A stretch of DNA of 64,000 nt from Macrotrachela quadricornifera (taxonomy: Eukaryota > Rotifera > Eurotatoria > Philodinida > Philodinidae). Positions 60,029 through 64,000 of the stretch are shown here, one piece after another (position 1 is the stretch's first letter; the number at the start of each line of letters is the position of its first letter). The notes beneath the pieces are model-generated. The model did no database searches. It was not told the origin of the DNA and saw only the letters and a program-made list of their open reading frames with translations. The position numbers and the translations under genes were made by a program. The stretch is from positions 62,001-126,000 of the forward strand of contig JAJEKB010019401.1 of the NCBI GenBank assembly GCA_022393335.1, written 5' to 3'.

Positions 60029-61556
60029 TCATATATTCAGATGAGGATTTATACAGTATTCAGATACCGGAATAGTGTATATTAATAAACTCTTTAGATT
60101 TTGTAAATTATTTAACAATATCATGATTATATTTTGGTATTCTTGAGGTCCTCTCCAACGGTTATGTGTTTTAAAATTTACATATTGAATATTAGAAAAA
60201 TAAATATAATTTATGTCTTTTAATCAATCAAGATTAGAAGATATATCGAAATCCAATTGTTGAATTCTTTGACATAATGTCTTAATATATTTATTAGTTT
60301 TTAAAGAAAATTCTCCAGAAAATAAAATCAAATGTGTAAAGTTTGGTAATACATTAATTAACCATTTTATTGCAATTTGAAAATATTTTAAAGTACATCC
60401 TATTACTTTAATATTATCTAAAGTGGTATATATATCCATTTGTCTACCATAATAATTAGATATATTATATTTAATAAAAATTAATTTTAGTATTTTTATT
60501 TTTAATTCTCTTGTAAAATTTAAATGATTGACATGATACCATATTTGAGGATTATCTTTTATAATATCATTATTAAATTCATAAAGATGATCAAAATGAA
60601 ATGGTAATGTATATAAATATCTTCCATGCATTTCAAAAAATAAATTATGATCAAACCAATATTTATTTTTAAATCTTAACAAAATATTTTCATTTTTTAT
60701 ATGATCTTCATAACATTTTGCATAAAGATGAAATTGTTTCAATTCAATAATTGGTTCTAATAATTCTTTTAGTTTTTCAGCATTATATGAAAAATCTATA
60801 CGTTTAATATAAACATTACTTAAATCAAGTGAAAAACAAACTAATGATGACAGAAATAACTGCATAACACGTATTAATGAATTATAATACATTTGCCCAT
60901 CGAATGATTTATTAAACATTTGATAATCATTCTGAAATTTCAGATATAATTCTTTCAATTTGATATTCGCTTTATTAGTCGGTGTTCGATGTACATAAGG
61001 AGGTGGAGGTTGAATATTTAAATATTCTAAATTTGGTGTAAATGAAATTTATTTGAAGATTTTTTTATTATATATTGTAGATGATGATATTTTTAATGAA
61101 TTATTTTTATTAAAAACATTTTCTATGATAAAATGTTGATTAGTTGAATAACTACTAAAGAATTTCTTACATGAAAATTGATCTTGTTTTAATTTAAATG
61201 AATTTAATTGATTAAATAAACCACTTTTTGTAATTAATTCTATTTGTTCATCTAATAAACGATATGGTAAAGAAATTATTATGGATTTTAAATTTGAAAA
61301 ATATGTTAAAGGAATAAATAAAGCAACTGTATTTATATTTATAGATTGAATATGTGAACCAGCAATTAATAGAATTTTTTTCCATATCTTGAAATTTTTT
61401 GTTGGGAAATTTAAATTATTTAAATAACGTGAATTATTTAATAATAAATTTTTAAAACGTTCACTAACAAAAAAGAATATATAAATAATATCATTATTTC
61501 ATTTGGTAAACAATCAAACCATGGTGTTGACTGAATTCGACTTGCACACATCTTCA
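60029..61556 (-). pseudogene. Decayed single-exon F-box/LRR-type gene
   Basis: A minus-strand frame starts near 61550 with an F-box-like start (STPWFDCLPNEIMILFIYSF) and continues with LRR-like sequence (LKSIIISLPYRLLDEQIELI, LNSFKLKQDQF, then VLPNFTHLILFSGEF). It is broken by a frame change near 61475, an in-frame TAA near 61047 and a TGA at 60224-60226. Coding-like sequence goes on to a TGA at 60029-60031. PNLEYLNIQPPPPYVHRTPT marks the linker. It belongs to a different F-box subfamily from copies 1-3. The longest open part is 60227-60958. Confidence 0.65.
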
Positions 61557-62420
61557 CAAATATTTTATTCAAAAAATATTTTTTGTTTTAGATAAGGAAG
61601 TTGTTATCTTTTATATGGTAAAATAAACTAAGTAAGTGATGAAAATTTACGAAGACTACTTCTATACCTATTTAATCTTGAAGCTCATTTACTCACTTAT
61701 TTACTTTCTATTATTTTGATCTAACGATTGCACAATTCTACAGGATTTCTGGTGACTGAATGGCAACTCGAGGATCGGACTGTTGAAACCAATTGGATTC
61801 TGATAATGCTGATTCCGATGGGACTTCATCGTCTGATTCCTACATAATCTCAAATTATTCTATCGGATTGATCGATCTGGGCAATGGCGTCAACTTATGA
61901 GGCCTTTCTTAGGCTGATTTGAAGAATGTCCAAATATTTGAGGTCTCTCTATGAAGGAATTAAGTCTGATCGAGTTGAAATTTTGTTCATATACTGCTGG
62001 ATCTGTATTCTAATTATGATAATACTGCCAACTCATGAAACTCTGACGATTCTACAGGATTGCCAAAAGCCCATGGTTTTCAATCAGAGATCCAGTTTTT
62101 TTATATATAAACATTAATTAAAGTTAAATCTGAATATTTCTCAGATTGAAACTCTTAATTAAGATTCATAAAAAATATTTATTCGTCATAAAATGGTTTT
62201 CAATCACATTTTTTTTCATAAAAAAAACATAAGATTATTTTATTGAATGATTATCTTTAGACAATTTTCTTCTTATGAAATGAAAATATTTGAAAAACTG
62301 AATAATGAAAGAAAAATAAATTGAAGATAGACTGATAATCTTATTGTACATAAAATGATATTATTAAAATGAATGAGTAAGATAAGATTCTTTTCATTCT
62401 GTAGAATTTTATTGGCATGT
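61557..62420. other. Non-coding stretch before the Mutator-like element
   Basis: The words GATTCTACAGGAT and CTGATTCCGATGGGA recur loosely at 61735-62100. No gene is supported. Confidence 0.35.
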
Positions 62421-62421
62421 A

Positions 62422-63703
62422 TTTTAGCGCACCGTATTTTATTATGAATGCTCAGTATTTTTTGCTCAGTAAATAATCACGAACGCTCAGCAATTAATTT
62501 TAAAAAATTCAGTATTTAATTTTTTTAGTTCAGTAATTAATTTTGTTTTGCTCAATATTCTCTTAAGTTATTTCAGTAAAATTATTACAATTACCAGTAA
62601 GAGAAAGTTATTGAATCAATAATGCCGTTTTGGCTTTTGGTGGTCCACCATGACATATTTTTTCTCCAATTTTAACGTCTTTAACAGCAGATGGTGGGTT
62701 AAAATAATTTAATCTAATTGTCATACCAATAATTTGTTTATACATAAATTGTTTGAAAAATGCTGGATAATTACAAAAACTATCTAACTATTGGGATTTA
62801 TCTACAGGTAATGTAACGCATCAGATATTGAAAGCTTTATTTTTACATTGGCCAAAAGAATACCATTTCAGTTTCTTTATTGCATCAATATCAGTGATGG
62901 TAATTCTTACTTCATCTCCAACAGGTATATAATATTGAATAAAATCATTCAATGGAATCGAAAGTACTGATTTATTTAATTTCACCCATCGATATCTATC
63001 TGTCCATAAATTTAAAGTAATCGTTTGTTTTTCGCTGTAATGCTTCAAACCTCGTTCATATGCTTTAGACCATTTTTTAATAATATCGAATACTAAAACT
63101 TTAAAGCTTGATAATATTAAACGTTCTTGAAATGTATTTTCATCTTTCATAACCTTGTTTCTTGCTTCTAAAGCATTGTTTGTACTTGGAGTGAAATGTC
63201 GAATACCTTCATACCAGGCATCATGCCATTTTAAATTCAAATCAAATATAAAACTATTAAGCAGTGGTTAATCTAACAGATCAATACTGAATTATGTCTT
63301 TTTTTTCTAAAAAGCGGCTATATATGTCTAAAGCACCAAGGGAAAAAAACTGATGTCACTTGGAAAAAATCATAAAGGGGGAAAATACCTTAAAGCCGAA
63401 GAAAGGAAAGGAAAAAAAGTAAAAATATTGTTAATGATGACATCATCGTTAGTCAGAACGAAGATTCTTTTATTCATATAAAATATTTTCATTGAAAATA
63501 AATATACTGGTAAAAGCGTATACTTTTATTAAATAACCATAATTAATTACTGATAATTTACTTTCGATACTGAACAATCTATTATTTTACTGAGCAAAAA
63601 TAATACTTACTGAACATTCAATTTTCTACCGATAGGTTGATTTATTTACTGATAATTTGAATATAATACTGAGCATTTATAAAAAAATATTACGCATTTT
63701 ATT
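62422..63703 (-). mobile_element. Mutator-like (MULE) element with CTCAGTAAATAAT-word termini
   Basis: The left side (62445-62600) iterates CTCAGTAWTT/CTCAGTAAATAAT words and the right side (63533-63684) iterates their complements. The ends ATGCTCAGTATT and AATACTGAGCAT are inverted copies, and similarity continues outward to about 62422 and 63703. Between them is a minus-strand MULE transposase remnant. No clear 8-11-bp duplication was found, so exact borders are open. Confidence 0.6.
62617..63240 (-). pseudogene. MULE transposase C-terminal remnant
   Basis: The minus-strand frame 62821-63240 contains STNNALEARNKVMKDENTFQ and RLILSSFKVLVFDIIKKWSK, typical of Mutator-like transposases after the DDE core. 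After a TGA at 62821-62823 the frame goes on with CVTLPVDKS, a stop, and PAFFKQFMYKQIIGMTIRLN, which corresponds to the SWIM zinc-binding segment. The cysteines and histidine of that motif are changed (CNYP.., MYKQ), so it cannot bind zinc normally. The N-terminal two thirds, with the catalytic acids, is missing. Confidence 0.75.
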
Positions 63704-64000
63704 TGTTCCCAATTTTATTTAGATCTTTAAATTTGAAAAAGAAGATATTTGGTCATAAATATCCGAAAGTTGAGTTTTTTTCAAGTAAAAAAAATGTTTA
63801 TCCTACCCTTTTGACAATGATTCATGTTTAATGATGCGTAACGGATAATATAAAAGAAGTGATTGCGAATAGTAAATCATTAATCCAATGCGAAGCACTG
63901 TAGTTCTGCGCGTTTTTCTTTATTTCTCGACGTCCACATCAAACGATGTCATTTTCCGTAGGGACAATCTCGTGAACGGAAACTGGTAAAATATTCGTTA
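63704..64000. other. Window end, no feature seen
   Basis: The sequence is AT-rich up to 63890 and slightly more GC-rich at the end. No coding region is supported. Confidence 0.35.

Noticed and set aside
1..64000. tRNA or rRNA genes
   Set aside because: I looked for the GGTTCRA-type T-loop with paired arms and for conserved rRNA blocks and found none; a covariance-model scan would decide.

Overview
The window is AT-rich eukaryotic DNA with very short spliceosomal introns (47-68 bp, GT..AG), compact genes and many gene remnants. The gene families are an ADP-ribosyltransferase/TPR protein, multi-exon F-box/leucine-rich genes in local expansion, a TIR-domain protein and bacterial-type enzymes that carry introns. 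From my knowledge of such genomes this best fits a bdelloid rotifer (Rotaria/Adineta type); this is inference, because no marker gene is present. A 10-base N run at 34862-34871 shows it is a draft assembly.

Layout. 1-3000: small hAT-type elements, a truncated inverted-repeat element and a decayed LINE endonuclease/reverse transcriptase. 3000-5600: a minus-strand ART/TPR gene and a coiled-coil gene piece. 7.6-8.7 kb: an intact single-exon TIR-domain gene with an N-myristoylation-like start. 10.1-11.2 kb: a 1.06-kb hAT-type element. 11.8-14.6 kb: a PIF1-type helicase remnant and a broken envelope-like ORF. 16.5-17.7 kb: a two-exon aldo/keto reductase followed by a decayed piece of a relative. 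21.8-25.1 kb: a convergent pair, a secreted GH88 glycosidase (+) and a five-exon SK-type calcium-activated potassium channel (-). 25.8-39 kb: accessory DNA full of elements made of short palindromic words, plus a tentative Thr-rich membrane protein and a decayed multi-exon gene. 40-61.6 kb: an F-box/LRR neighbourhood with three intact family members, two broken ones, an ART/TPR remnant, a piggyBac-type MITE and several foldback elements. 62.4-63.7 kb: a decayed Mutator-like element.

The three intact F-box/LRR genes (complement 45507-47463; 49194-52115; 53433-55433) share an unusual structure: a short first exon, a 16- or 22-nt microexon and two long exons. The reading frame closes in all three only if the microexon is used. 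The two plus-strand copies are a tandem pair with a mosaic of identical and diverged blocks.

The strongest repeat finding is that GC-rich patches that look like odd simple repeats are the ends of non-autonomous transposons. Three have 8-bp target-site duplications of hAT type (one perfect, two 7/8). Other elements use the same plan, in which each family iterates its own palindromic word just inside its termini; one of them surrounds a Mutator-like transposase remnant.
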